A stretch of 62,556 nt of DNA from Bacilli bacterium (GCA_017428485.1 JAFRQT010000038.1:1-62556), one strand, 5' to 3'; shown: positions 1 to 9,576, numbered from the stretch's first letter. Translations and numbers: made by a program. The notes: generated by a model from the letters alone, not told the origin.

Positions 1-845
1 ATACAAGCGCATATGCTTATCTTCAAAATATAAAAGATGCAGAAAAAAAGCAAGAATATGTCACTAAATTAGATACTATAAAGAAGCTAATAGATGCACA
101 GCATCAAACTACTCCAAGTACACCAACAACTCCAAGTACTCCGATGACTCCAACTTCACCTTCTGATGATGTTACTCCAGGAAAATTTATAGTAGATCCC
201 GGTAGTACAAGCGGATGTAATAAAAATGGAAAGTATAAATGGTGTGCTCCTTTAAGAGGTGTTTTTGGTTCCTTTGCTTATTATGATTCCGAACCTGATA
301 GCAAGGAAAATAGATGGTCACTTGAAATGGATCCTACATGGGCAAAAGAAAATTTTGTAACCATAAGTAAAACATGTTCAAATGGATGGAAACTTAATTT
401 CCAAATGCATAGATTAGCAAAAACCACTTGGGAAAAAGTTCAAGATAAATTATGTCAAATTACAACAACTGGTATTGATGGATATAAATATGATCCAAGT
501 GAATTTCATTTTAGTGGTGCTAAAGCATCAAGCGTTGCTAGATTTGTAAGTGGAACTAAATCAGTTAGTAATCACTCTTATGGAACAACAATTGATATTA
601 ATCCTAGTATTAAATATGAAGTGAATGGAAAAACATATGTTCCATATAATAGAGATGTAAAAGTATATGAAAATTTTGTAAAAGCATTAGGTCGTGAAGA
701 TGATAAAAGAAATATAAACTATATTTTATGGAAAAAAATATTTCAACCCTTAGGATTTAACTGGGGTGGTAACTGGGGGCGTAATGGTAATAAAAGTACA
801 TTTGACGGTATGCATTTTGAAATAGATTGGAGACAAACAAAATGA
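1..845 (+). CDS. M15-family D-Ala-D-Ala carboxypeptidase, 3' part
   Basis: Partial gene: the frame (first full codon at position 3) is open back to the window edge, so the N-terminus is missing. The visible protein starts with a charged helical stretch, then a Thr/Ser/Pro linker at about 110-175, then a peptidase domain. Zinc-ligand motifs of the M15 (VanY-like) family are visible as SNHSYGTTIDIN and DGMHFEID near the C-terminus. Such enzymes trim the D-Ala-D-Ala end of peptidoglycan stems outside the cell. Two Cys near the domain start and two further on could form disulfides. The stop overlaps the next start as ATGA, so the two genes are probably co-translated. Family call is firm; exact substrate is inferred. 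Confidence 0.85.
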   Translation, partial: TSAYAYLQNIKDAEKKQEYVTKLDTIKKLIDAQHQTTPSTPTTPSTPMTPTSPSDDVTPGKFIVDPGSTSGCNKNGKYKWCAPLRGVFGSFAYYDSEPDSKENRWSLEMDPTWAKENFVTISKTCSNGWKLNFQMHRLAKTTWEKVQDKLCQITTTGIDGYKYDPSEFHFSGAKASSVARFVSGTKSVSNHSYGTTIDINPSIKYEVNGKTYVPYNRDVKVYENFVKALGREDDKRNINYILWKKIFQPLGFNWGGNWGRNGNKSTFDGMHFEIDWRQTK

Positions 846-1597
846 TGAATAATTCTAATAAAAAAACCGGAATAATAATTGCGATAATAATATTTATAAT
901 AATAGATATTTTATTTGTTTTATACTATTTTTACAGCAAACCCAAAGGAGAAGGTTTTAAATATTATAATAATTTAAATATAACAAATAATGTAAATAAT
1001 ATAAATCCTGAAGATTATGTTGATGATAGTTATTTAATTTCACTTGTTATGTTAGATAAATATAATGGTACAATTAATAATTACAACTTTAATGAAATAG
1101 TTAATTATTATATGAATAGTATTGCAAAAGCTTCTTCCTTAAATTTTTTAGATAGTGATACAGGTTTTTGCTTAAAAAAATCTGTATTTGAAAAATCAAT
1201 AAAGGAACTATTTAATTATGATATTTCAAATATATATGAAAATTCTTCATCAAATAATATTAGTTTAAAAGGAAATAAAGTTTGTTTTGAATATTCTTAT
1301 TCTGATTTAAATGACTATGCATACTTTATAGGAATAGATAGAGTTAGTGTAAATAATGATATTATTAATGCTAAAGTATATTTGTACACAATTGATAGTG
1401 AAGATAGAGAAGACGAGGAAATGTTTAAGAAAAATTTAATAGCAAGCATAAAAGATAATTCATTAGAAGATTTTAATTATTTTTCTGTTCAAAGTGAGTC
1501 ATTATATATAAATATTGAAGAAAAAGATGTTTCATTTAAAGAACTACCAGATGGAAAATATTTTAAATATCAATTAATATCTATTGATACAAAATAG
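842..1597 (+). CDS. Membrane-anchored hypothetical protein
   Basis: 251 residues. I chose the ATG at 842, which overlaps the previous stop, over a TTG at 827 inside the peptidase gene. One hydrophobic segment at about residues 9-32 is followed by a Lys/Pro-rich short tether and an acidic, Asn-rich extracellular or periplasm-facing domain. No catalytic motif or known domain is recognised. Translational coupling to the M15 peptidase suggests a helper role at the cell wall, which is inference only. Confidence 0.7.
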   Translation: MMNNSNKKTGIIIAIIIFIIIDILFVLYYFYSKPKGEGFKYYNNLNITNNVNNINPEDYVDDSYLISLVMLDKYNGTINNYNFNEIVNYYMNSIAKASSLNFLDSDTGFCLKKSVFEKSIKELFNYDISNIYENSSSNNISLKGNKVCFEYSYSDLNDYAYFIGIDRVSVNNDIINAKVYLYTIDSEDREDEEMFKKNLIASIKDNSLEDFNYFSVQSESLYINIEEKDVSFKELPDGKYFKYQLISIDTK

Positions 1598-1644
1598 ATA
1601 TTTTTTGTTTGCCATTTTATTAAAAAATAATTATAATAATATGT

Positions 1645-4173
1645 ATGGAAAGAAAAGATGTTAAACTAGATAGCGTAAGCCCAATGATGAGGGAATATTT
1701 AAAAACCAAAAGTGAATATGAGGGCATAATTTTATTTTATAGATTAGGGGATTTCTATGAGATGTTTTTTGATGACGCCATCACTGCTTCACATGAACTT
1801 GAACTTACACTTACAGGAAAACAATGTGGATTAGATGAAAGAGTTCCAATGTGTGGAGTTCCATACCATGCTAAAGATATATATATTGAAAAATTAATAG
1901 ATAAAGGATACAAAGTTGCAATTTGTGAACAAATGGAAGATCCTAAAACTGCCAAAGGAATTGTTAAAAGAGAGGTTATACAAATAGTAAGTCCAGGTAC
2001 TTTAACAAGTACTGATATTGTCCCTGAAAATGAATTTAATTACATAGCAAGTATATCTGATTATAATTATGTCTATGTACTTTCATATGTTGATTTATTA
2101 AGTGGTAAAGTAAATGCAACTTACATTGAAAAAAATCAAGATAAATTAATAAGTCATATTGTCAATTTAAGTATAAAGGAAATTGTAGTCAAAGATAAAT
2201 TTGATGTTTCTTTAGTACATTTACTAAAAACAAATTATAATATATTTGTATCTTATTACAATAATGATGATAAATATAAAAATGATAATATATTTGATGG
2301 AATTGACGATGAAAAAATAATAGCAAATACATCTTTAGTTTTAAATTATTTAACTAATTCTTTAAAGCAGGATTTAAGTCATTTTCAAACATTAGAAATA
2401 ATTGATAATGGACTCTTTTTAGAATTAAATAAAGAGTGTATTAAGAATTTAGAATTGGTTGAAACAATAAGAAACAAAGATAGACAAAATAGTTTACTTG
2501 GTTTTATGGATAAAACTAAAACTGCTATGGGAAGTAGACTATTAAAAAGTTATATTATTAGTCCATCTATAAGTAAAGATGAAATAATTAAAAGACAAAA
2601 TTTAACTGAAAAACTAATTAATGAATTTTTACTTAAGAGTGAATTAAAAACATTATTATATGAAATATATGATTTAGAAAGATTAACTGGTAAAGTGGCT
2701 TGTTCATCTTTGACTCCTAGAGATTTACTGCAATTAAAAACAAGTATTAAAGTAATACCAGATATTAATAATATATTAAATGACTTAGGCGAAGAACAAT
2801 TAGAGACATTTGATGAACTATATAAATTATTAGAATTATCTATTATGGAAGATGCGCCTCTTACTGTTAAAGATGGCGGAATAATTAAGACTGGATATAA
2901 TAAAGAAATAGATGAACTTAGAAATATTAAAACTGGTGGCAAAGATTTCATTTCTAATTTTGAAAAAGAGGAAAAAGAAAGAACTGGTATTAAAGGTTTA
3001 AAAGTAGGATTCAATAAAGTGTTTGGATATTACATAGAAGTTCCAAAAGGACAAGTTAAGGATGTTAAAGAAGAATATCAATATGATAGAAAACAAACTT
3101 TATCTAATTGTGAAAGATACATAACACCATTATTAAAAGAAAAAGAAAATTTAATATTAAATGCAGAAGAGAGTTTAAATAATTTAGAATATGAAACATT
3201 TTGTAATATAAAAGAAGAAGTAAAAAAATATATTTCTATATTACAAAAAGTGTCATCCAAGATTGCATTTTATGATGTTATGCAATCATTCGCAACAATA
3301 GCGGAAGAAAATAATTTTATAAAGCCAACTATTAATGAAGATAATATTGTTGAAATAATTGGTGGACGTCATCCTGTAGTAGAAAGTGTTATTGAAGGAG
3401 AGTACATAGATAATGATGTTATTCTTGATAGTAATACTAATATATTAATAATTACTGGTCCTAATATGAGTGGTAAATCTACTTATATGAGAGAGTTTGG
3501 TATTATAGCAATATTAAATCAAATTGGTTCTTATGTACCAGCTACTAAATGTAATATTCCAATATTCGATAAAATATTCACTAGAATAGGGGCATCTGAT
3601 GATTTGGTTGGCGGAGAAAGTACATTTATGGTAGAAATGAAAGAAAGTGCTAGTGCATTAAGAAATGCAACCGACAAGAGTTTAATATTGTTTGATGAAC
3701 TTGGACGTGGCACTAGTACATATGATGGAATGAGTTTAGCTGGAGCAATTATCGAATATATTGCCAATAAGGTAAGATGTAAAACATTATTTTCAACACA
3801 CTACCATGAACTTACTGATATGGAAAATAGACTTCCAGGTATTAAAAATGTACATGTAACTATTAGCGAAAATGACGGTGATATTACTTTCTTACATAAA
3901 GTTATGGATGGAGCGGTAGACAAAAGTTATGGTATTAATGTTGCCAAACTTGCATTACTACCTAGTAGTGTCATTAAAAGAGCAAATGAACTTTTGGAAG
4001 AATTTGAAAGTAAAAAATCTGGAGAAGAAAAAGTAATTAAACAATTTGAACTTAATTTAGAAGAGAATAATGATGAATTAAGAGAATATATTAAAACGAT
4101 AAATCCACTTGAAGTAACACCTATTGAAGCACTAACTATTTTAGATAAGATTAAAAAAATGAGTGATGATTAA
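1645..4173 (+). CDS. mutS: DNA mismatch repair ATPase MutS
   Basis: 842 residues, normal for MutS. It recognises base mismatches and small loops and recruits downstream repair. The N-terminal mismatch-binding motif GDFYEMF (the Phe-x-Glu wedge) is at about residues 36-42. The ATPase has Walker A GPNMSGKST at about 608-616, a Walker B segment ending LFDELGRGTSTYDG, and the STHYHEL motif. The start has no strong ribosome binding site; the ATG at 1645 fits the family N-terminus. mutL, the usual neighbour, is not in this window. A 159-residue unknown gene follows after 16 bases. Confidence 0.98.
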   Translation: MERKDVKLDSVSPMMREYLKTKSEYEGIILFYRLGDFYEMFFDDAITASHELELTLTGKQCGLDERVPMCGVPYHAKDIYIEKLIDKGYKVAICEQMEDPKTAKGIVKREVIQIVSPGTLTSTDIVPENEFNYIASISDYNYVYVLSYVDLLSGKVNATYIEKNQDKLISHIVNLSIKEIVVKDKFDVSLVHLLKTNYNIFVSYYNNDDKYKNDNIFDGIDDEKIIANTSLVLNYLTNSLKQDLSHFQTLEIIDNGLFLELNKECIKNLELVETIRNKDRQNSLLGFMDKTKTAMGSRLLKSYIISPSISKDEIIKRQNLTEKLINEFLLKSELKTLLYEIYDLERLTGKVACSSLTPRDLLQLKTSIKVIPDINNILNDLGEEQLETFDELYKLLELSIMEDAPLTVKDGGIIKTGYNKEIDELRNIKTGGKDFISNFEKEEKERTGIKGLKVGFNKVFGYYIEVPKGQVKDVKEEYQYDRKQTLSNCERYITPLLKEKENLILNAEESLNNLEYETFCNIKEEVKKYISILQKVSSKIAFYDVMQSFATIAEENNFIKPTINEDNIVEIIGGRHPVVESVIEGEYIDNDVILDSNTNILIITGPNMSGKSTYMREFGIIAILNQIGSYVPATKCNIPIFDKIFTRIGASDDLVGGESTFMVEMKESASALRNATDKSLILFDELGRGTSTYDGMSLAGAIIEYIANKVRCKTLFSTHYHELTDMENRLPGIKNVHVTISENDGDITFLHKVMDGAVDKSYGINVAKLALLPSSVIKRANELLEEFESKKSGEEKVIKQFELNLEENNDELREYIKTINPLEVTPIEALTILDKIKKMSDD

Positions 4174-4189
4174 TTATTAAGGGGGAAAT

Positions 4190-4669
4190 ATGTTTGGTTT
4201 TGATGAAACAGCAGATTATTATAATGATGCATATGATGCTAATAAACAATCTTTGAAATATTTAAAACGATGTAGAATTATGCTTGCTAAAATAGCAATT
4301 ATAAACATGTTTTTAGATCTTGCAGATAAAGCTTTAGTTAAAGAAGCACGCACTAATGTTGAAACATATATTAGTGAAGTTAAAGAAGATAGATTTTATT
4401 TAAAATTACTTCAGAGAATAATCAAGAAATTCTATATAAATGGTATTAGTGATTTTGAATATGATTTTGTGGCTTTATTAAAATGTATTGAAATGAAAGA
4501 CTTAGATATTGCAGAAGCACAAGGTTACTATATAGAAAAAATAAGGAGCCACGTAAATAATTATGGATATGCAGAACCTAAGCCAGATGCAAGAATAGAT
4601 GAATATAATAGTAAGATTACTGAATTAGTAAAAAGACTTCATCAGAATGCTCTTGATTATAAAGAATAA
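4190..4669 (+). CDS. Hypothetical helical protein downstream of mutS
   Basis: 159 residues behind a G-rich binding site (AAGGGGGAAAT) 16 bases after mutS. The sequence looks soluble and mostly helical, with many charged residues and no signal peptide or membrane segment. No domain is recognised. It lies between mutS and frr in the same direction and is probably transcribed with them, but its role cannot be read from the sequence. Confidence 0.75.
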   Translation: MFGFDETADYYNDAYDANKQSLKYLKRCRIMLAKIAIINMFLDLADKALVKEARTNVETYISEVKEDRFYLKLLQRIIKKFYINGISDFEYDFVALLKCIEMKDLDIAEAQGYYIEKIRSHVNNYGYAEPKPDARIDEYNSKITELVKRLHQNALDYKE

Positions 4670-4705
4670 AATATTATATAATTATGTTGTTAATGGAGGG
4701 ATACT

Positions 4706-5248
4706 ATGATAGATGAAAATGAAATTAGAAATAAGATGAACAAAGTTATTGAGACTTTAGAAAGTAGATTTACTACTATTAGAGCGGGACGTGCAAATCC
4801 AAATATTTTACATGGAGTTATGGTTGAATATTATGGCGTACCAACACCTATTCAAAGTTTGGCAACTATATCAATTCCAGAAGCACGTGTACTTGCAATT
4901 AAACCTTTTGATAAATCATCTTTAAAAAATATAGAAAAAGCAATTTATGAGGCTAATTTAGGTATTGCTCCAACTAATAATGGAGAAGTAATAATGCTTA
5001 CTGTTCCAGAACTAACTGGTGAAACAAGACGTGAATATGTAAAAACTGCATCTACTATGGCAGAAGAAGCAAAAATTGCTCTTAGAAATATTAGACAAGA
5101 TGAAAATAACAAAATAAAAAAAGATGAAGAGTTAACTGAAGATGAAAGAGATATGTGCTTAGAAATAGTACAAGAAATGATTGATAAATTTAATAAAACA
5201 GTTGATGAAAAATTCAAAGAAAAAGAAACTGAACTTACTAGTATATAG
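4706..5248 (+). CDS. frr: Ribosome recycling factor
   Basis: 180 residues, close to the usual 185. The family signature is visible throughout: the N-terminal helix with TTIRAGRANPNIL, then VPELTGETRREYVK and the C-terminal long helix IRQDENNKIKK. With EF-G it splits the post-termination ribosome. The ATG follows a strong GGAGGG site. A hairpin terminator overlaps the stop codon, so frr probably ends its transcript. Confidence 0.98.
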   Translation: MIDENEIRNKMNKVIETLESRFTTIRAGRANPNILHGVMVEYYGVPTPIQSLATISIPEARVLAIKPFDKSSLKNIEKAIYEANLGIAPTNNGEVIMLTVPELTGETRREYVKTASTMAEEAKIALRNIRQDENNKIKKDEELTEDERDMCLEIVQEMIDKFNKTVDEKFKEKETELTSI

Positions 5249-5258
5249 TAAGTTTTTT
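5232..5258 (+). terminator. Intrinsic terminator of frr
   Basis: Eight-base stem AACTTACT/AGTAAGTT with a 7-base loop, then six T. The stop codon TAG lies in the hairpin. Confidence 0.85.
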
Positions 5259-5329
5259 AATTATTAAGTTATTACTATTTATATTTTTAAAAATTAATGA
5301 TATAATTTTAATAGATTTTGGAGGATATT

Positions 5330-5743
5330 ATGAAACTAACAAGAACTGAAGCAAGAGAAAAAGTAATGATTATTTTATATCAAATTGAAATATATAAAAA
5401 AGAGAATATTGAATATAATCTTGAAGATGTATTTCATGAAAATTTAGAAATTGATAATACATACGTTAGAGATATTGTTAATGGTGTACTTGAAAATCAA
5501 GAAAAGTTAGATGAAATAATTAATAAATATTTAGATAAATGGACTATAGATAGATTGGGTAAAACTGATGCATCTATTTTAAGACTTGCAACATATGAAA
5601 TGTTACATTATGATACTCCAGAATTAGTAGTTATTAATGAAGCAGTTGAACTTGCCCATAAGTATAGTGATGACAAAGTAGTTAAATTAATAAATGCTGT
5701 TCTTGATAAAATTAGAGATAATGAGGAAGTAGATGGAGAATAG
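5330..5743 (+). CDS. nusB: Transcription antitermination factor NusB
   Basis: 137 residues. The ATG at 5330 follows TTGGAGGATATT; an in-frame TTG at 5318 lies inside that binding site and was rejected. The start LTRTEAREKVMIILYQIE and the C-terminal DTPELVVINEAVELAHKYS segment are typical of NusB, which binds boxA RNA with NusE/S10 in rRNA antitermination. The end overlaps xseA by 11 bases, as in the common nusB-xseA-xseB order of Bacillota (here without folD). Confidence 0.95.
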   Translation: MKLTRTEAREKVMIILYQIEIYKKENIEYNLEDVFHENLEIDNTYVRDIVNGVLENQEKLDEIINKYLDKWTIDRLGKTDASILRLATYEMLHYDTPELVVINEAVELAHKYSDDKVVKLINAVLDKIRDNEEVDGE

Positions 5744-6935
5744 AGAATACATTACAATTAGTGACATCAATAGGATAATTAAATTTACAATTGATTCAAA
5801 TGAATTATTAAGAGATGTATATATTAAAGGTGAAGTAAGTAATTTAAAATATCATGGAAGAGGTCACCTTTATTTTTCTTTAAAAGATGAATTTAGTAAG
5901 ATTAATGCAGTAATGTTTAATTATAAAAGTAGTGGACTTGACTTTGAACCTAAAGATGGCGATGCAGTACTTGTACATGGAAAAATAAGTGTGTATGAGG
6001 CGAGTGGTAGTTATCAAATATATGTTGATAGTATGCATCAAGATGGAATAGGTAATTTATACCAATTATTTGAAGAATTGAAAAAGAAGCTTTCTAAAGA
6101 AGGATTATTTGATGAAGTATATAAGAAAAAAATAAATAGATTACCAGAGAAAATCGGCGTTATAACTGCATCTACAGGTGCCGCTATAAGAGATATAATA
6201 TCTACTATTAATAAAAGATATCCATTAGTTGAGATTTATGTATTTCCAACATTAGTTCAAGGTAGTGACGCAGCTGCTAATATTGTTAAGATGATAGAAC
6301 TTGCAAATACATTCCCACTTGATACAATCATTTTGGGACGTGGTGGAGGATCTATTGAAGATTTATGGGCATTTAATGAAGAAATGGTTGCCAGAGCAAT
6401 ATTCAATAGTGAAATACCAATAATTAGTGGTGTCGGTCATGAAATAGACTTTACAATAAGTGATTTTGTATCTGATTTAAGGGCACCAACTCCAACTGGA
6501 GCTGCAATACTCGCAACTAGAGATAAAGAAGAAATAATTAATTATTTAGAAACATGCAAAAGTAGAATAAATAATGCTCTTGATAATAAACTTCAAAATG
6601 CTTATGAATTACTAAAAAAATACAAATCAAATTATATATTAAATAATCCTATGAGACTTTATGATATGCAAGAACAAAAATTGGATATTCTATATGATAA
6701 ACTTAATAGTAGTATTAATATTAGAATAGATAATTACAATAAACAAATAGAGACATATAAAATTAAACTTAATTTATTAAATCCAGTTAATATCATTGAT
6801 AAAGGTTACTCAATAGTATACAAAGATAATAAAATTATTAAGGATATATCTTTATTAAATGAAAAAGATGATATAAATATATTGGTAAAAAATGGAAAAA
6901 TAAATGCAACTGTAAAAGGAGTAGATAAAAAATGA
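5733..6935 (+). CDS. xseA: Exodeoxyribonuclease VII large subunit
   Basis: 400 residues. An N-terminal OB-fold DNA-binding domain (about 1-100, with GEVSNLKYHGRGHLYFSLKD) leads into the catalytic domain, where GRGGGSIEDLWAFNEE and ISGVGHEIDFT are visible. The C-terminal part is a long helical coiled coil ending in a small beta segment with GYSIV. It cuts single-stranded DNA in both directions together with XseB, which overlaps it by four bases. Confidence 0.97.
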   Translation: MENREYITISDINRIIKFTIDSNELLRDVYIKGEVSNLKYHGRGHLYFSLKDEFSKINAVMFNYKSSGLDFEPKDGDAVLVHGKISVYEASGSYQIYVDSMHQDGIGNLYQLFEELKKKLSKEGLFDEVYKKKINRLPEKIGVITASTGAAIRDIISTINKRYPLVEIYVFPTLVQGSDAAANIVKMIELANTFPLDTIILGRGGGSIEDLWAFNEEMVARAIFNSEIPIISGVGHEIDFTISDFVSDLRAPTPTGAAILATRDKEEIINYLETCKSRINNALDNKLQNAYELLKKYKSNYILNNPMRLYDMQEQKLDILYDKLNSSINIRIDNYNKQIETYKIKLNLLNPVNIIDKGYSIVYKDNKIIKDISLLNEKDDINILVKNGKINATVKGVDKK

Positions 6936-7150
6936 AAGAAAAAACATTTGAAAGCAGTATTAAATCTTTAGAAAAAATAATTAATGAACTTGAAAGTGGA
7001 GAATTAGATTTAGATAAATCAATATCTAAATATACTGAAGCTATGAAATTAATTGAATTTTGTGAAAGTAAACTTAATAATGCTACTGAAACAATTAATA
7101 AATTAGTTAGTGAAAATGGTAAATTAAGTGATTTTAAAGTAGAAGAGTAA
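6932..7150 (+). CDS. xseB: Exodeoxyribonuclease VII small subunit
   Basis: 72 residues, two-helix protein typical of XseB: TFESSIKSLEKIINELESGE followed by LDKSISKYTEAMKLI. Several copies wrap the XseA coiled coil and control its activity. The start overlaps the xseA stop as ATGA, giving translational coupling and matched amounts. Confidence 0.96.
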   Translation: MKEKTFESSIKSLEKIINELESGELDLDKSISKYTEAMKLIEFCESKLNNATETINKLVSENGKLSDFKVEE

Positions 7151-7165
7151 ATCTTCTATTTTTTT
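7140..7165 (+). terminator. Intrinsic terminator after xseB
   Basis: Stem TAGAAGA/TCTTCTA with a 5-base loop containing the xseB stop, followed by seven T. Confidence 0.8.
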
Positions 7166-7224
7166 GGAAAAATTTAGTAATTTAAAATTAAATATATAGT
7201 TAATAATACTATTAGAGGTGAATC

Positions 7225-8202
7225 ATGAAAAAAATTCTATCCGCACTATTATTAAGTATTATATTTCCTTTTGTGGTTTTAGCATATCCAAATTATTTGA
7301 TTGCTGGAGGGGAAAGTATTGGTATTAAAATTAATACTGATGGGCTTATTGTAATAGGCTTTTATAAAGTAAACGGAGAATATATAGCAAAAAATAATAT
7401 TAAAATTGGAGATGTAATAACTAAAATAAATGGTATTAATGTAAATAATTCTAGTGAATTATCTAATATAATAGATGAAAGTATTTTAAATAATAAAAAT
7501 ATTAATATTGAAATAAATAGAGAAGGAAACATTATTAATACAAAGTTAAAAATAGAAAAGGAAAGAGGTATATATAAAACAGGATTATATATAAAAGATT
7601 CTGTCATTGGAATAGGGACACTTACATATATTAATCCGGAAGATAAATCTTATGGTGCTTTAGGTCATGAAATAAAACTAAATAGTAATAAAAATATAGT
7701 TGAAATAAAAAATGGCAACATATTAGAAAGCAAGGTAACAAGTATAGATAAAAGTAGAAATGGTTATGTTGGTAGTAAAAATGCAACTATTTCTTATGGA
7801 GAAACGTTAGGCAATATAAGCAAAAATACCGATAAAGGAATATTTGGTAAGTATACAAAAAGTATTTCAAACAAGAAAACATATCAAATTGCAAATTTCT
7901 CAGAAATTGAAAAAAATGATGCCTATATTTTAACTGTAACTGATAATAATATCATAGAAAAATATAATATTAGAATATTAGATAAATATTATAATAAAAA
8001 AGATACACAAAAAGCATTTAGTTTTGAAATAATAGATGATAGTTTGTTAAAACTTTCTGGAGGTATTGTTCAAGGTATGAGTGGATCTCCCATAATTCAA
8101 AATAATAAAATTATTGGAGCAGTTACAAATGTATTGGTTGATAATGTAAAATTAGGTTATGGAATAAGCATTGTTACTATGCTAGAAGAAAATGAAAAAT
8201 AA
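7225..8202 (+). CDS. spoIVB: SpoIVB-type sporulation peptidase (S55)
   Basis: 325 residues behind GAGGTGAATC. Residues 1-20 form a signal/anchor segment, about 40-110 a PDZ domain, and about 130-325 the S55 serine peptidase domain. SYGALGHEI (His148), an Asp at 271 and GGIVQGMSGSPII (Ser286) correspond in position and spacing to the His/Asp/Ser triad known in Bacillus SpoIVB (236/363/378, recalled). SpoIVB is secreted from the forespore into the space between membranes and triggers sigma-K activation. The xse-spoIVB order resembles other Bacillota, but spo0A, the usual next gene, is absent. Intact residues argue for a working protease. Confidence 0.92.
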   Translation: MKKILSALLLSIIFPFVVLAYPNYLIAGGESIGIKINTDGLIVIGFYKVNGEYIAKNNIKIGDVITKINGINVNNSSELSNIIDESILNNKNINIEINREGNIINTKLKIEKERGIYKTGLYIKDSVIGIGTLTYINPEDKSYGALGHEIKLNSNKNIVEIKNGNILESKVTSIDKSRNGYVGSKNATISYGETLGNISKNTDKGIFGKYTKSISNKKTYQIANFSEIEKNDAYILTVTDNNIIEKYNIRILDKYYNKKDTQKAFSFEIIDDSLLKLSGGIVQGMSGSPIIQNNKIIGAVTNVLVDNVKLGYGISIVTMLEENEK

Positions 8203-8231
8203 TTGCAATATACCTCCATAAATGATATACT
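8203..8231 (+). promoter_or_regulatory. Sigma-A promoter of the DUF1292 gene
   Basis: TTGCAA (8203-8208), 17-base spacer, TATACT (8226-8231). Transcription would begin near 8238, about 17 bases before the start codon. Confidence 0.6.
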
Positions 8232-8252
8232 CTTTATAGTAGTGGAGGATAT
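8210..8252 (+). promoter_or_regulatory. Inverted repeat covering the ribosome binding site
   Basis: CCTCCA at 8213-8218 is complementary to TGGAGG at 8243-8248, which is the ribosome binding site of the next gene. In a read-through transcript from spoIVB the site would be paired; in a transcript from the internal promoter the upstream arm is missing. Confidence 0.5.
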
Positions 8253-8254
8253 TT

Positions 8255-8515
8255 ATGGAAGAAGATTTTAGTAATAAATTAGTCATTAAAGGACAAGATG
8301 GCAATGATATGACAATATCTGTACTTGATATAATTGATTCTCTAGAATTCAACAAATCATTTATGGTATATTATGTTGAGGGTAGTGATGCAGTATACGC
8401 ATCAGTATTAAATGAAAGCAGTACAACATATTCGTTAGATGCTATTACTGAACAAAAAGAATGGGATTTTATTAATGCACAAATTAACAAAGTTGTAAAC
8501 GAAGCTGGTGTATAA
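8255..8515 (+). CDS. DUF1292 family protein
   Basis: 86 residues, acidic, small and soluble, with the DUF1292 pattern (polar strand pairs, then DAITEQKEWDFINAQINKV at the end). The family is widespread in Bacillota and uncharacterised; a second member sits at 14382. The start follows a strong GTGGAGGATATTT site. It ends one base before the coiled-coil gene, so the two are probably co-expressed. Function unknown. Confidence 0.85.
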   Translation: MEEDFSNKLVIKGQDGNDMTISVLDIIDSLEFNKSFMVYYVEGSDAVYASVLNESSTTYSLDAITEQKEWDFINAQINKVVNEAGV

Positions 8516-8516
8516 T

Positions 8517-9545
8517 ATGAACACTGTAGAACAACATATAAACGCAGGAGAACTTCCAAGTTTTGATTTTTTAAGTAAAGAGGATTATGAAACAATTTTT
8601 GGACAAGTGAAAATACCATATAATGGAGACATAAAAGATCAACAATTAAGCGCAGAAGCATTAGAAAGATTAAAATTTAATGCAAAAATAAACAAAGCTT
8701 TGATGACTCAAAAAGCACAAAATGTTAATAAAGATTTATTATCTAAATATGATGATTTAATTTTAGAAGAGTCTGAATTAATAGAAAGTGCTAGGGAAAA
8801 ATATGACGGCGCAATTCCTGAAATGAATGAAGTCGTCAATGAACTAAAAAATGAAAAAAGCATGCATGAGAGAACAGTAAATAATTTTACATTTTCAAAT
8901 GTTAATGAAATGCTAAATGATATACAAAAAGTAAGAATTAATGACATTAATACTAAAATGGAAAAAAATGATAATAAGTTACAAGCTAAATATAATAAAT
9001 TAACTGAATATAATGAAACTATGCAAAATGCAAGAACAAACTTTAAGAAAAGAAGAACCGCAAGAAGAATTGCAAGAGTGGTTAAAAGAATAGAAAAACT
9101 ACGTGAAAAGCAAGGAAAATTAATTGGTCGTCAAAGATACATTATTAATAATGCCTTGGCAAGATATGTAGAAATTAAAAATAAGCAAATGAAAGAATAT
9201 GGTAAAACTATTGCTAGTGACAGAAAGTATATTAATAAGATAGAAGATTTAAATAATAGACTAGAAGCTGCAAGATATGATAAAAGAATGACAGAAAATG
9301 AAATTAATGGCCTTAATGATGATGTAAAGGGCAAGTTTAATAAAATATCACTACAAATGGATAAGAATAAATTAGAAAGTCAAATTAATTCATTGAATAG
9401 AAAAATTGCAAGAGCTCAACAAATGAGAGAATTCCATCAAAAATTGAAAATGCTTCGTGGAAAAGGTGGCATTCAAAATGGATTTAGTGTATTGGGTGTT
9501 CCATTTGAAGAGCAGCAAACTGAACAAGTTAGTTTTGGAAGATAA
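8517..9545 (+). CDS. Coiled-coil hypothetical protein
   Basis: 342 residues from ATG 8517; a GTG at 8508 inside the upstream gene is possible but less likely. Nearly the whole protein from residue 50 on is charged helix with heptad-like spacing and long Lys/Glu/Asn runs, and there is no membrane segment. A basic stretch near residue 180 (KKRRTARRIARVVKR) could bind nucleic acid or acidic partners. No enzyme motif is seen. Immediately downstream of the DUF1292 gene, so probably one transcript. Confidence 0.75.
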   Translation: MNTVEQHINAGELPSFDFLSKEDYETIFGQVKIPYNGDIKDQQLSAEALERLKFNAKINKALMTQKAQNVNKDLLSKYDDLILEESELIESAREKYDGAIPEMNEVVNELKNEKSMHERTVNNFTFSNVNEMLNDIQKVRINDINTKMEKNDNKLQAKYNKLTEYNETMQNARTNFKKRRTARRIARVVKRIEKLREKQGKLIGRQRYIINNALARYVEIKNKQMKEYGKTIASDRKYINKIEDLNNRLEAARYDKRMTENEINGLNDDVKGKFNKISLQMDKNKLESQINSLNRKIARAQQMREFHQKLKMLRGKGGIQNGFSVLGVPFEEQQTEQVSFGR

Positions 9546-9576
9546 AAAAAGTCACTTCTTAGAAGTGACTTTTTAT
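9544..9576. terminator. Bidirectional terminator between coiled-coil gene and mgtE
   Basis: AGTCACTTCT/AGAAGTGACT hairpin flanked by A and T runs, serving the + gene ending at 9545 and the - gene ending at 9573. Confidence 0.85.
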
